A stretch of 64,000 bases of DNA from Desarmillaria ectypa (GCA_030407005.1 JAUDYN010000001.1:1302001-1366000), one strand, 5' to 3'. Positions 32,915 to 46,554 are shown, counted from the stretch's first letter. A program made the numbers and translations. Notes: a model not told the origin generated them from the letters alone.

Positions 32915-35686
32915 TTATGCTTCGGCCTGAAGCGCTTCTGCTTTGAGGGACGGGGGCTGACTCCAAGATGGTGCTTGCTTAGAAGCGGCATCTAATTGAG
33001 CTGCCATTAAATCTCGGAATTTGGAGTGCTCGCGATTGACCTGAGGTGGGTGGAATTTAATACATGCTTTGGCTATTGAGAGATAAAACGCACTAGATCA
33101 CGATAGGATCCTGATTCCACTATGCGGCCATCTAGAACATACGGTTATATTAGCTCGGTGACGTCTTTGGTTGGCGACACACACCTTCAAGAACGACTAT
33201 TCGCTCGGCTCTAGCAATCGTCGACAGCCTATGTGCCACAAATAGACATGTAGTCTGTCGAGAGCGTAGTATTTTGTCAACCGCATCATTTACCTAGATG
33301 CCCATATTGTTAGAACCAACTTCATGCATCGTAAAGTGCAATTACCCTATGTTCTGAAGTAGCATCCAAAGAACTTGTCGCTTCATCCAGGGCAAGGATT
33401 GCCGGTTTTTTAAGCAAAGCCCTTGCAATCGCAAGTCGTTGCCGCTGTCCACCACTCAAACTCATCCGGCCAACTGTGTAAGTATACATGAAAGATCTTC
33501 CTGACCAGCCAGGCAGGTATGTACTCACTTTCAGTGTCAAATCCTTTTGGCATGCCCCATACGAACTCACAATTGGCCTCTCTTGCTGCATGCTCGATTT
33601 GTTCCCGAGTAGCGGTGGGATTCCCATAGGCTATATTTGAAGCGATCGTCCCTGTGAATAGAATGGGATCTTGTGGCACAACCCCGATAATACCACGCCA
33701 AGAGTCAACGGAGAACTCGCGTATATCTGCATGCTCATGAGATTTTATTCCGGCAAAAAAGGTGTTCCATACCTTGTCCATCAAAGGTAACTTTACCACT
33801 CACCGGATCATAATACCGCAGAAGCAGGGAATGAATGGACGTCTTTCCACTTCCACTCCTTCCGCTGAAATTAGGGGATTAACGCGACACGCCAGGATAC
33901 ACCAAAGGGAAACATACACGACGGCAACACTTTCACCAATTCCGATTTCGAAATTAAGGTCTTTTAGGATCTCAACACCAGGGCGGCCGGGATACTCGAA
34001 ACGAATGTTTTCAAACTTCACTATCCCACGCCGACTGTGGGCCAAGGTGATACCAGTGTCTGGAGGAATCGCGGGCTTTCTGTCAAGTAAATCGAAGATA
34101 CGAGTTCCTGCCCCGACACCACGCATGATAGATGACTGAAAGTAGATCCAGATATGCATTTTAGATATCTGAAATTGCACGTACAAAGAAAGTTCTATAG
34201 GAGAATTTTAGTGACGCGTTGAAGGGTGGGGGAACTGGATATACGTTATCATCTGCAGTCCATTCCCAACGTAGACTGTATAGAGAAGCAAACTCGTCAA
34301 ATCTCCCACGGAAATTTCACCGCGTGATACTAAGGTCCCACCTTGAATGCAAAGAGGTCATTCACTCTCAATTAAGTGCATAAAGAACCAGCGTACCATA
34401 ACCAAGCAGTCCAAGAAGTGTTATGTTACCACTCCAGCCGGTACTGCCAAAGAAGATACCACTAGCAATGGCTTCTTTCCTGGCTAGTTTAAGCACCTTC
34501 ATCACTTTTTCGTGAAACTTCTCTTGTTCCTGACTTTGTGCATTGAAAGCTTGAACCGTACGAAGAGCAGGCAATGACTCCGTGGCAACTTTGGTCATTT
34601 CTCCCATTGCCTCCTGCGTCCTTAATGATAACTTTTTCAGGTACCGGCCATAGAACACCTGTTCTACCATTCAAAATAGTTTTGACGGAGCTTTGGGGGC
34701 CAGAAACGTACCACACCCAAAGATATAGGTGGAACAATGACCAACATCAGCATGGTGAGAGTCGGAGAAATATAAAACATGGCGGCCACTGTTCCTTATG
34801 CATGAGGCTTTGAGACGTGAAATAGTTACAGCAAAAGGACTTACACCCAACCGATGACATGATCACAGCTCGAAGTCCATCAGAAAGGTTCTGCGTCAGA
34901 CTTTGTGAAATGTAAATAATAATAAAAAGACAACAGCCTAAAAAGACGCAGTCTCACCTTTCTCCAACAATACTGGTGTCAACGCTGAGTCGGCTGATGA
35001 CATCACCTTCACTCTTCTCGACAAATTCAACTTCTTGGCGGACAGAGGCTGCAAACATCTGTTCTCGAAGTCTTGCAACGATGCGCTGACCTGCCCGGCC
35101 AAGATGAGAAACGTGTACGAGACGTGTTAATTTCGACCTACCAGCGATCTTCATAAGCATTGCCCTTGACGCATTGGCAGCGGCGCCTGCCGTGAACATT
35201 AATACGAGCAGCCCGGAGGCTTGCCAAATAGACAGTCCCGATGGAATTTGCTGGTAAGTGTCAGTGAGGCGGTACACTCCGCATTGTAAGGCAACATACC
35301 GGATTTATTGACGAGAAGAAATCGATGAGTTTCCCAACCGTGAATGGAATCGACATGGACACGGATGACGATACCAGCAATAGACCCACGGCGATCGTAA
35401 GTGGCTTGCGTTCAGGCCTCGCTAATGCTACGATTTTACGAAATGAGGACGACGGCTGAGAGTTCGCAAAAGATGAGGGTAGCACGCGGGATATTATTGA
35501 CGACTGTGGTTTTGGCTGGGAAGGCTCCGAAGCCTGTTGAGTCGAAAAAGCACGACATTGTAATATCCTCTGTTGTGACGAGAGAAAACTAGCGTTATTG
35601 CAAAGGGTCGGGAACTGCTGCACTAATGACGGCCGTCCAAGCGATTTTGCCGACGACAGGAAACGCCATGATCCACAGAGAATCAT
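32915..35686 (-). CDS. mitochondrial half-type ABC transporter (MDL1/MDL2-like)
   Basis: Inner-membrane ABC exporter; yeast Mdl1 exports peptides from the matrix. The N-terminus ([20 protein letters not shown]...) is Ser/Arg-rich and free of acidic residues, a mitochondrial presequence. The membrane domain includes [40 protein letters not shown] and a coupling-loop region [20 protein letters not shown] then [10 protein letters not shown]. The nucleotide-binding domain has Walker [10 protein letters not shown] after an intron, the Q-loop [20 protein letters not shown], the signature [15 protein letters not shown], Walker [14 protein letters not shown] and the H-loop VAHRLST. Two 3' introns give [12 protein letters not shown] then [20 protein letters not shown], ending LQAEA-stop. 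About ten introns are needed. ATM1 is less likely because its extended C-terminal features are absent. Confidence 0.88.
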
Positions 35687-37784
35687 TTCCCAGGTCCAAA
35701 CCGCAATCGCCTGCTAGCTCGGTCGGTCGTTCGGTCCACTTTCCTGGTTAAGATAGAGAATAGTACAGTGCGGAAGCCAGGTCGCTGGATGTAGCTACAC
35801 GTCGCGTTCGAGTCGTGGTGGGCGGTGGCAGGAGCAAGGTAGGAGTCTTTCGGCCGGAGGGTTCTGGCTGATGAAAGTGGACCCACGTCATCACCGACGT
35901 CTTCCGGCCCGAATCTTTCGTCGAAATTTTTATTAGTCTTTAGGCTACAGCCGCATTGCTCACAGAATCCTAGACTTTTCAGTGGTATGCCTACATCAGG
36001 ATCACTATACGCCAATATTCTTGTGTATGTTTAACGGCGGAATAGCTAATCTACCGGGGCATAGCAGCTTGAGTTCGGGCCGGTTCGCAGCCGGGAAAGC
36101 AGTAGCCTAAGCTGCTTCCGAAGAACTAGGATCTGAATTGGGGATGAGAGGATAAGGGAGGTTGCCTGGAAAGATCCCTTCTCTCTCGCGAGTGAGATTC
36201 TAGAGGGATACGAACTCCCCAACCCAAAACTCGATGTTCTTCTGAAGAACGAGTACAGCCGGATATCTCTGGAATCGGACTCCCCCCACCAAGAAGTTTG
36301 TAAAAATACAATAGTATTACAATGATGATAAGTGAGATACGGAATCTTTTAAGACATAAATTTTTCCATGGCATCACCTATGAAAAGTGCACTTGCGGAT
36401 GATTGTCAGAGTATGCGAGTTCCGACGCGAGTATATAATAAAGACGGCTTGCCAGACTAGGATGATTGCTTGCTCACACTCAAGTCACGACATCGGACTG
36501 TGTACACTACAGTAACATATGTAGCTAGCTTTGGATCGAATCGATGTTATTAGAAAGCCCAAAGGCGCGGCCCGGGTACGTTGACTCTCTCGTCCAATCC
36601 TTGCAATGAATAATGCTAACGATAAGCCACAATGAAGGGCTCAAGATCTAAGTGACGCCAGATAAGCGGCTCGGACAGACCTGCTACAAAATGCTCAGAT
36701 ACTCCACTCCATCCAGGCAGAAATGTTACTATCCTATTACTTCCTCAGGAAAAATCGACTCATGGGGCAGGAGACCATACAAACGGTGCTATAGCATTAG
36801 CACTGACGCGCAACCTGCATCGACTCCCTTCATCTCGCAGTATCGCCCATTACAATGGTAACAATGGAGTGCATATTGAACGCGGCAGTACCTTTGGGTG
36901 ATTGTAATGGAGACTGGGACTCGAGGATCAATGGGTTCTGGAGTGTCTTCGCAAAAGTTTAACGCTAGCATTCAGTCGGTCATTGGGACATTATGAACCC
37001 ATAGACTGCGAAACCGACACGACGTGACCTCTGAGCACGAAATCATCTTATACAAGAATACCAGTCTCGTATTGGAAATCATAATCCCATTCCATCAAAG
37101 TTGCATCAACCAAGTCTACGCACAGCGGTCCCATCTAGCCAGTGCGATTCTCCACTACGATTATCAAGATCTTTCACGTTTGCTTTTCCACAAACTTGGA
37201 ATCCAGACAGAAGTACTGCCGATGGGCTAGCTATGTGTTTGACGCGCTTCAAACGGGCGCATCTACGGGGATTAGGATCGATGCGATCATTGGGGCAATC
37301 TGTTTCTTGGCGGAAAAGCATGCTCAATACAGCTATTCCTATGGAAAAGGAGGCGAGGAAGCGGCGGGCGCTGGGGACTGAGATAGAACTCGTGAACGCG
37401 ATGTCTACTGACAACCCTTTGGTGAGTAGGGTGACTGCTCTGCGGTGGCAGGCTTATATTTGACCATTTCGGCTACAACAAGGTCGTCGATTGACTAAAA
37501 TAGAGGGTTTTCATGTGTCGCTGGCGGCGTTGGAAAATTCGACGACGCAATATATGCATCTAGTGTTGTGCAATGTCTGAGATGTCTGCCTAGATAGCGG
37601 GGCCAGTAAGCAGCTCCGGCCATTTTCAAGCCCGTTTTCGCCGAAAGTCTCACCAGGTTGTTTATCACCAGACAGATGATTATTTCTCCCACCCGGAAAA
37701 CTTCGCCTATCCTTTAGTGTCAATACGCGAAGAACCGAGAGAAGAAATATATATCACTTTCGGAAATACTCATTGTTGCGCAGA
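35687..37784. other. long intergenic region, no supportable gene
   Basis: About 2.1 kb upstream of the ABC transporter. Plus-strand frames at 37101-37463 and 37142-37381 overlap in different phases and no splice model links them convincingly. A 15-bp perfect palindrome, GTTCTTCTGAAGAAC, lies at 36236-36250. No tRNA or mobile-element end is recognised. Confidence 0.35.
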
Positions 37785-38828
37785 CTAAGCTGCCGCAGGA
37801 GTAGGTGGGGTTTTGGATGGGATAGTTGAGCTAGGGCTGCTCGATTTCGATGTACGGGGTGTATTTATGCTAGAGTTATTAGATTCTTCAGGAGGAGGAG
37901 AGGTCGACGGATTATCCAGTATGACTTTGAATCCACCATCGCCTAGCTCCCACTTCATCCCATGTCTAGAAGTTTTCATTATTAGTTGTAGCAGAATCTA
38001 AAATGCACAGCACATTACTTTTGCAGCATTCGCTCTATCGCAACCATTACAGATCTATCCTTAGTCCCAATCCTGACGTGAGAGTCGCGTCCTGTAATAA
38101 TTCCGTTAGACAGAGAAGAACCGACGAAGTAAGGAATTGATACCACATATAAGCCACACGTGTGGATCACGATGTGCTGTCGCGTCTTTGATGATGCGCT
38201 CCGCAAAAAAAGTGGCCTCTTGGGCGTGGAGACAATGTAGATCATAGGAAAATGGGACAGTCTATGTTGTCTTCAATACAGTCATCCGGTGTATTTGGAG
38301 CAGGTTTACCATCTTGTTATTGTCTGTGGCAAAAATTGAGCGTATGAAACGGAAGAAAAATGTGAGTGGACGCACCGGTAAAGATGCAGTGTGCAGCAGC
38401 GGCATTATACCTGTGCATATTTCCAAGGTGCTCGTGGGCATCACAGTTGTAAATCGCCGTATCTGCCTTGTTCCGTGCGTGGTAGGCAACATCGGAGAGA
38501 CGAAATTTTTCCATTGCCAGTGCTCCTTCCCGATTCGCCAAGGCTCGTAGAGGATGCCGTTCATAACTTGTCTGCCATACTTTTGACTTCCAGGCCATTC
38601 AGTCAAAGAGAAAACACTGGCGACAGAGCTGAACCTCACCAGTGGCCGAAAAAGGCGTCTGTATTTGTCTTGATACCTCGCTTGATCGGCAACATATACA
38701 TTTCGAGGGTCGGAAGGAGTAGCGCTTGCATTAACAGTACTGGTTATGAGGGAAGAAACGTCAGGAGGTCTGAACCGTCTCATTGTGCCAGTGTAGACGC
38801 ATTGAACGTCGAAGAGCGTCGCAAACAA
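37785..38828 (-). CDS. DUF1771-Smr domain protein
   Basis: Reconstructed from about six exons. The N-terminal exon (about 38630-38828) contains DVSSLITSTVNASATPSDPR and RYQDKYRRLFRPL. After an intron ending ...GGCAG comes the DUF1771 helix pair: ERHPLRALANREGALAMEKF, YHARNKADTAIYNCDAHEHL and NMHRYNAAAAHCIF. A 45-nt intron then gives the Smr domain: VPFSYDLHCLHAQEATFFAE, RIIKDATAHRDPHVWLICGR, DSHVRIGTKDRSVMVAIERM and HGMKWELGDGGFKVIL. The tail is Ser/Pro/Thr-rich and ends TPAAA-stop. Smr domains bind or cut nucleic acid; the fungal DUF1771-Smr group is implicated in RNA quality control (Cue2-like). The usual LDxHG reads YDLHC here, so Gly is replaced by Cys. The start could be 38828 or the ATG at 38783 (MRRFRPPDV). 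Confidence 0.72.
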
Positions 38829-39024
38829 ACATGACCATATATTTCTCGGAACTGAGCGGGTACCGGGCCGAGTCCCGCCCGCGAGTGAAAATTGTTGGCA
38901 GTTAAGCTACAAGACTCGAGTCAGTCTAACAAGGGATGGACTCTAGTCAAGTGACAGGTAGGTTGGCATCGAGCCTAGCCATCAACACATTCCTTCTATT
39001 AAGTATCTTTATTACAGCACATCA

Positions 39025-39840
39025 TCATTTAATACGCAGCTTCCTCATCGCATCTAGCACATCACATTCATCACCCATCCCAACAACTGTAATCTCAGTC
39101 GTAGGCAAACTAATTTGCAAACTTGAAGATTCAGATGCAGCACCAGCTTCCTGACAAATAATCACCCTCTCTAGACTATCATAGGGTACAGAGGGAGGGT
39201 TTTCAAGAGGTCTCGATGACTCTGCGTATATCTCGCTTGCGGAATCATCACCCGCCTCAGGGCGCGATAGGGAAGCAAGTGAAGAGCCTGAGGCTGGTGA
39301 TGAATGCCCCGAAAATGTCGATGATGTTGAACGAGTGACAGAAAATGAATCAGCGTTGGACGTTTTCATCATCTTCGAATTCTTCTTCCAGAGGCTGGCA
39401 AGAAAGAGGACTCGTTGAGTAAACATGGGACTGTCATCGAAAGGCGAGTGAGGAGCATTAGGCGCTGCAGAAGAGGAAGAGGTCGACAGGAGCGAAGGAG
39501 CAGGTCGGGACGACGGATATGGACCACACCAGGGCATGTCATAAAAGCCAGGACTGGCGGGCGACGTTTGCTCAGAAGTAGGGACCTTATGCCGCCACTT
39601 TGCCGGAAACTTGAAGGCTGGAAATTTGGGTTTGTCTTTCGGATCGAGCTCGCTCTTGTTGGGCTTGACCCTGGGATGTCGAGAACCTGTACCTCCTCGT
39701 CCGTAAGTGCAAAATTCGCGCTGGGGAGGTGTAGCTGGGGGCTGTTGACCATCCGGACCTTTGATGGTTGTTGTTAGGACCAAAGACTTTGGATGATGAT
39801 CTGCTGGTCTGTTCTCAGATAACGATGGACATAGAGTGGG
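39025..39840 (-). CDS. Ser/Pro-rich hypothetical protein, N-terminus unresolved
   Basis: A single long exon encodes more than 250 residues of low-complexity Ser, Pro and Thr (ASPGFYDMPWCGPYPSSRPA, STSSSSAAPNAPHSPFDDSP, SVTRSTSSTFSGHSSPASGS). The C-terminus is better conserved in character: SSLQISLPTTEITVVGMGDE then CDVLDAMRKLRIK-stop at 39025. The frame remains open upstream to about 39840 with no ATG, where ...CTATAG looks like an acceptor. A 5' exon is therefore expected near 39840-39930 but I could not join it in phase. No domain is recognised; largely disordered proteins of this style are common in mushrooms. Confidence 0.5.
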   Translation of the reverse strand, partial: PTLCPSLSENRPADHHPKSLVLTTTIKGPDGQQPPATPPQREFCTYGRGGTGSRHPRVKPNKSELDPKDKPKFPAFKFPAKWRHKVPTSEQTSPASPGFYDMPWCGPYPSSRPAPSLLSTSSSSAAPNAPHSPFDDSPMFTQRVLFLASLWKKNSKMMKTSNADSFSVTRSTSSTFSGHSSPASGSSLASLSRPEAGDDSASEIYAESSRPLENPPSVPYDSLERVIICQEAGAASESSSLQISLPTTEITVVGMGDECDVLDAMRKLRIK

Positions 39841-40509
39841 CAGTGGGGAATCAGCTATAGGTCAGATTGGTTACGGGAGGCGAGAGTGCACATGAATACG
39901 AAAGACGAACAATGGACACGAGTGGTTTTGACGTAGTGCATGGCGTCAACCTAAGATATCTCTGAAGAAGCTGAGATGTTATGAGAGTCGACAAGTAGAA
40001 AATTTTAAAGAACACTCACGAATTTGAATGAACGTGGCAGAAAAAAAAGATAAAAGTTCGGGGTGCTATCAAAGCTCAGCCAGGAACAGCACGGGTCTGG
40101 CCCCCACAATTTTCAGAATATATCACTGGAGAAAGACGTATAGGAGCGAAGGAGTACTTATATGAGGGAGTGGAGTTGCCGCTGGTCAGCGAAAGTAATT
40201 TTGACCCCGTTATTGACATGAAAATGGAAGGGGAAAAATTGTCGAAGCAAAGAAGTGTGGAGATTGACATTAGATCTTCCTAGTCCCCGGAGACAAGAGC
40301 ACAAGAACAAAGTGCAAGACACGTAAAGCGTAGTAGGACCATTTTGAGGCAGCCGCACCCGTCGGCTGGGGTGATTCAAGGAATGCTTGGTGTTGACTAT
40401 GTTTGGGCTGCTGAAACGAGTGACAGAGCGGGATTGATACCTCTTGACGACGATGGAATGTACGATCATTTTAAACTGTCCTACATACTTAAGACAGTGC
40501 TACCCAGGT
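39841..40509. other. intergenic region, possible 5' exon of Ser/Pro-rich gene
   Basis: About 670 bp. The proximal 100 bp probably hold the missing first exon and promoter of the Ser/Pro-rich gene. The rest shows only short frames without motifs. Confidence 0.35.
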
Positions 40510-41552
40510 TCAAGCCCTCCTATATGTATACGTGAAGGTCATCAATCTCAAGAACCAACCAACAGCACGTACCTCCATATAAATTTTGTGAATATGTTCT
40601 GAAGGCCACTGCCCTTTGCTGCGCTCTCCTGCTGCTTTGGCGGTTTTCGAATAAATGACTCCGTGTCCATTTGTGTCTCTATTCCTGGATGAGACCACCG
40701 CTGAACCAGAGCTAACATCTGTTTCTCCGACCATCTCAGAACTGTTGCTTCCTTCTGCCAAACCCCTGTAGTCCATACAGAAAACGGTCCATCCTTGGCA
40801 GAAGGGGGTTCGCGGTCCAGTCCCAGAAATGACCGCCATCCCTTCCAGGATCGAATACGATTGGCAAGGACAACATCGGTGAATAATCGATCTCCGACTA
40901 TGATCAATTCTTTGTCTTCGACTGGGCTGGGCAGCGAGGAGTAATATTTCCGGATCGCAGCAATACATGAATAAGAGGGCTTCATTGTTGTGTGAATCAG
41001 AACTGGCACATTCAGATGATAAGAGACCGATTCAGCCTGTCGTTCATTGTAATGTTAATCCAGAAACAAGTGAGTTGGACATAAGGCAAACCTGTATCCC
41101 GCCTGCGTCCAGATGGGTTCCAGCAGAGTTGCTGACAACAATAACGTTTCCTTCGCCAAAAGTCTCCCGACATTCTTGCCAGGCGGTCTACAGCGAATGG
41201 AGTCAACGGAGACCAAACGGATTTTCTTTGGGTATGCACCTTCAACTCAGGCACCAGCTCATCTTTGTGAGGAAGAGTCTACAAAAGGTGTAAGAAAAAA
41301 GATAAATAGCGGTGAAATAAAATGAATATTACAAGGCAGTTATCCTTATCAAATACAGCGCCGCGATATCCAGCCCTTCTCAGTGCCGGAAAGTCGAGCT
41401 GGCGTATGTCTTTTCTGCGACAAACGTCTCAACTTTGGCAAGAAGTATGAATAACAAGTGTGCGCGCCTTTCACGATGAGAGAAGGTACTATGACCCGGG
41501 GATACCAGAACAGTTGCAGAGGAACGAGCAGGCCCGGTACATTGAGCGGCAT
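40510..41552 (-). CDS. GEP4: mitochondrial phosphatidylglycerophosphatase, HAD family (Gep4)
   Basis: Dephosphorylates phosphatidylglycerophosphate to phosphatidylglycerol, the step before cardiolipin, on the matrix side of the inner membrane. The start is MPLNVPGLLVPLQLFWYPRV. Joined exons give DFPALRRAGYRGAVFDKDNC, with the HAD nucleophile motif FDKDNCLT, then LPHKDELVPELK. TAWQECRETFGEGNVIVVSN and SAGTHLDAGGIQ follow, with the HAD motif II Ser. Then come AESVSYHLNVPVLIHTTMKP (motif III Lys) and GDRLFTDVVLANR (motif IV GDRxxTD). It ends after KFIWRRA-stop. About five introns are needed. The first intron (about 41400-41470) lacks an in-phase GT donor; a GC donor (AAAG|GCGCGC) is the best fit. 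The start codon is only 53 bp from the clathrin light chain ATG on the other strand. Confidence 0.87.
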
Positions 41553-41605
41553 GTGCAAGCCTATAGTTCCCACGATCTTCCACCTTTCCTTCAACGTCGA
41601 CAGCC
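41553..41605. promoter_or_regulatory. 53-bp head-to-head promoter interval, GEP4 / clathrin light chain
   Basis: Only 53 bp separate the two divergent start codons, so the promoter and 5' UTR of each gene must overlap the first exon of the other, or the transcripts share a compact bidirectional initiation region. Confidence 0.6.
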
Positions 41606-42554
41606 ATGGCCGACTTATTCTCCTGTAGGTCCCGCTCATCGAATTATGCTCTTTTCTAATAACATATACAGCTCCCAATGATGATATCGACTTCGACCGC
41701 GCTGCATCTGCCTTCCCTGACATTTCACTGGACGGGGATGACGACATCCCTGTACCAGCACAGCTGGCTCCTGCGCCTCCAGCAGGCAGATCTGGTTTCT
41801 CTTTCGACGACTTCGACAGCCCACCTCCCATTATTGAAAAGGAGACGTCAGTAAAGGTCACTGGTGACGATGACATTGAAAAGTTTGAGAACGAGTTCCC
41901 TGACATTGACGTTGGCCCGGTGTGTTGAACTACTCGCCTTCGAAAACCCGGCAACTGACTTTATCCAATAGACTTCGCCACCCCTGCAGCAAACGCCGAC
42001 ATTTGCACCTCGTCCACAGCCCTCTGCGCTCTCCTCAACACCCATCCTCACTCAAACCATCGAGGAAGACGAACCAGAAGTGATCAAGTAAGAGGTGTCT
42101 GTTGTTATAATCCTGTCTCTTGTTGACCTCTCTGTAGGGAATGGCGCGCGCGTCAAGCCGAAGAGATCGCGGCTCGTGACGAAGCTTCCAGGGCCCGTCG
42201 TCAAGAAACTATCAGTCGGGCAGAGCGAGCCATTGACGAATTTTATGAAAAATACAATGCAAAAAAGGAGGTTATTATTGCGGAGAACAAGTGAGTGATT
42301 AACACAGCAAGAACGTCTGTATGCTGATTATTGGACATAGGGAACAAGAGCAGGAATATCGTCAGTCTTTGACCGAGTCGCTGTCCAAGGGTACGACCTG
42401 GGAGCGCATCTGCGATATAATTGAACTTCAAAACTCGCAAAGCAAGACTATTGCAAGGGCTGGCCCGGGAACGACGGATCTGACGCGGTTCAAGGAAGTT
42501 CTGCTGAGATTGAGGAGAGAAGGTGATGCTGCTCCTGGTGCTGGTGGTTACTAG
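41606..42554 (+). CDS. CLC1: clathrin light chain
   Basis: Regulatory subunit of clathrin triskelia in Golgi and endocytic coated vesicles. Exon 1 is only MADLFS. A 47-nt intron leads to SPNDDIDFDRAASAFPDISL and an acidic Pro-rich region ending DDDIEKFENEFPDIDVG, the conserved EKFE-FPD motif. A disordered stretch (TSPPLQQTPTFAPRPQPSAL) and IEEDEPEVIKEWRARQAEEI lead into a long charged coiled coil (ARDEASRARRQETISRAERA, IDEFYEKYNAKKEVIIAENK). This binds the heavy chain. The end, GTTWERICDIIELQNSQSKT with TDLTRFKEVLLRLRREGD, is the typical C-terminal domain. About four introns. The length of about 235 residues is normal. Confidence 0.93.
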
Positions 42555-42910
42555 ATTTCTTGGACTTCGACTCTTTATTACCTTGGATGGATATCGTACG
42601 AAGCTCTTCAGATAAATTTCGTTGAATACCTAATACCTTGACTCTTCGGTTCATGACGTGTACGTCAGTGACTAAGCAACTTCATGCTTCCTACCGCGAA
42701 ATTAGCGAAACAAGACAATTTTCCAAAGAAAATGATGGTAAGTGATTCAGGACTGGATGAATCGCCGGTATTCTCAGCTAGCCTGGGCTGTGTCAGGTTC
42801 CATTCAATCTATCACACGGCCAGCGACGGGTAGGGGCCCCGGGATACCCAATCGAGTATGATATTCATAAGACTAGAAATTGCGGCGACGACGAGTAATT
42901 GCACTCACCC
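42555..42910. other. intergenic region upstream of lipase gene
   Basis: About 355 bp between clathrin light chain and the lipase start. No gene or repeat is visible; it presumably holds the lipase promoter. Confidence 0.4.
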
Positions 42911-44165
42911 ATGGCATCGACGTTGACCGAGTCCTGGATCCAAGGCCCCCATTCCACCCACTTCTTTACGCGCTACTTCAAGGCCGACAGTCCCACGGCC
43001 GTCATCGTTTTTGTTCATGGTTTTGGGGAACATTGCAGTCGATATACCGAGCTGCACTCTCAATTTGCCGAGCGTGGTGTCTCTGTCTTTACCTATGACC
43101 AGCGAGGCTTCGGAAGGACGGCACTGGACAAGGAGCACAAGAGTAAAGACAGCTCGTACGCCAGAACAAACTGGGCCAATGAGATGGAAGACGTTGCTTG
43201 GGCTATCCAACATGTGCAGAAGGAGCTTCCTGGAGTACCCGTGTTCCTCATGGGGCAGTCCATGGTTCGTGCTTGCCTTCATTTTCTGCAGCGGCTCAGA
43301 ATTCATCTTTGAGATAGGGAGGTGGAGAAGTCTTGGGGTTCCCTACTGAAGGAAGGACTTCTCCTTATGCCTCTACAGTCGCGTCTTTATCCGGCGTAAT
43401 AGCTACGAGTCCCATGGTCGAGCAGACCTTTCCCGTCAACAAGGTGCTACGTTGGAGTCTCAGCAAACTGGCTTTCTTGACTCCCTATGTTCTCTTCCCG
43501 GCGGATCTTGCTCCTGACGTGGGTTGGGTCGAACTCAATTCTTCTGCGTTATTTACCAATTCCACCCTTAGGAACTATCTCGTGATACTTCTGTCGGCGC
43601 GGCCTATGTGAAAGATCCTCTTGTAAAGCCCTCGGGAAGTCTTCTTGGTCTGATGGATATGCTCGATCATGTATGATTCTTGACTTTGACAGTTCATAAA
43701 TATTGTCGACTGATTATTGCATCATGACAGGGCGAGGACCTTCTGAAATCACGATGCCATAATTGGCCAAAGAAGCTTCCTGTACGTCTTTGTTCGAAAT
43801 TCTGTTGGGCCGGTGTCTCATCTTTTTTATTATTATCAGTTAATCATTTTTCATGGGACAGACGACAGGGTTTGATTAGTTTGGAAACGTATATTGCGGT
43901 GGTGGTGTTAACATTGTTTTAGATTACGAGTCCGAAGGCAAGTCGGGCATTCTTTGACGCAGTCAGCACGGAGGATAAGAAATATGTATCATACCCCGTG
44001 AGTTCCAGGTCTTGCTACTATACGACCATGCTGAGGCGCTTTCAGGGTGCATTCCACGAGCTCTCCAACGAGACAGAAGACGGCGTGAAAGATAAACTAT
44101 TAGAGGAGTCTCTCTATTTCATCCAAGAGCATTCAACTCCTGTCCCCGAGACGTCCAAATTATAG
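42911..44165 (+). CDS. monoacylglycerol lipase (alpha/beta hydrolase, Yju3-like)
   Basis: Serine hydrolase releasing fatty acid and glycerol from monoacylglycerol. The start is MASTLTESWIQGPHSTHFFT. The oxyanion HG motif is IVFVHGFGEHCSRYTELHSQ, then VFTYDQRGFGRTALD. The nucleophile elbow GQSMGGG is split by an intron directly after GQSM. The cap region SGVIATSPMVEQTFPVNKVL is followed by DELSRDTSVGAAYVKDPLVK. The catalytic Asp is in FHGTDDRITSPKASRAFFDA and the catalytic His in SYPGAFHELSNETEDGVKDK. It ends TPVPETSKL-stop. About six introns (some near 43264-43318, 43520-43570 and 43860-43922). The triad is complete and the length of about 310 residues is normal. Confidence 0.9.
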
Positions 44166-44722
44166 ATTATATATATACTTGTCAGTATCATTAAAGTGGT
44201 ATGCTTATGCCGGTATTTTTTAACACGGAGGCTTTTCTTTCTTTGTGTTTGTGAGGCTCTGCGTACAGATAGCGGCGAAAGGTGGTGGTTGAAGCTTGAA
44301 GCTTGAAGCCTCAAGACCAAGATCGATGCCTCCAACATGTATACATGATACGATGGCACGTATAGAAAGTCGAGCGCTTGGTCACTTCTAAACCATTTCG
44401 CTCTAAGACCAGTACTCACTCCAACCTCCATAGGTAACTTTCCTATTGGTAGGGCCCTTGGATCACTTTCGGGATGATTTGCCTAAGCAGTTACAGAACA
44501 TCATATGCGTCGCGAGTGGTTCATGGTGTCAATGTCACGTCGATGAATATCTAGTCTCGAAACAAACTGTGTCCTTTGGCCCCTATGATACCGATCGCAA
44601 TGTGGCGGTGCTCATCAGCATTGCCAAACAGAATCCTTGATCTCTGTCAGTATACAGCTTTTACTTGTACCACTACCTTTGTATATATTCCCATCCTCCC
44701 AAGATCTTGTCGAGCGGTCACC
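44166..44722. other. intergenic region, lipase to MAP kinase
   Basis: About 560 bp. A short tandem run of TTGAAGC (about three units) lies near 44287-44307. No coding frame with motifs is visible. The right part should be the MAP kinase promoter and 5' UTR. Confidence 0.4.

Positions 44723-46554
<1,832 letters not shown>

Noticed and set aside
35683..36015. Minus-strand frame with a CEQCGC motif
   Set aside because: It begins with TTG rather than ATG, overlaps the ABC transporter start and shows no coding pattern.
37101..37463. Possible plus-strand gene
   Set aside because: Overlapping frames in different phases, no domain and no convincing introns.
41349..41954. Minus-strand frame of about 200 codons
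   Set aside because: Its first two thirds are antisense to clathrin light chain. Only the last part (from the ATG at 41552) is real, as the first exon of GEP4.
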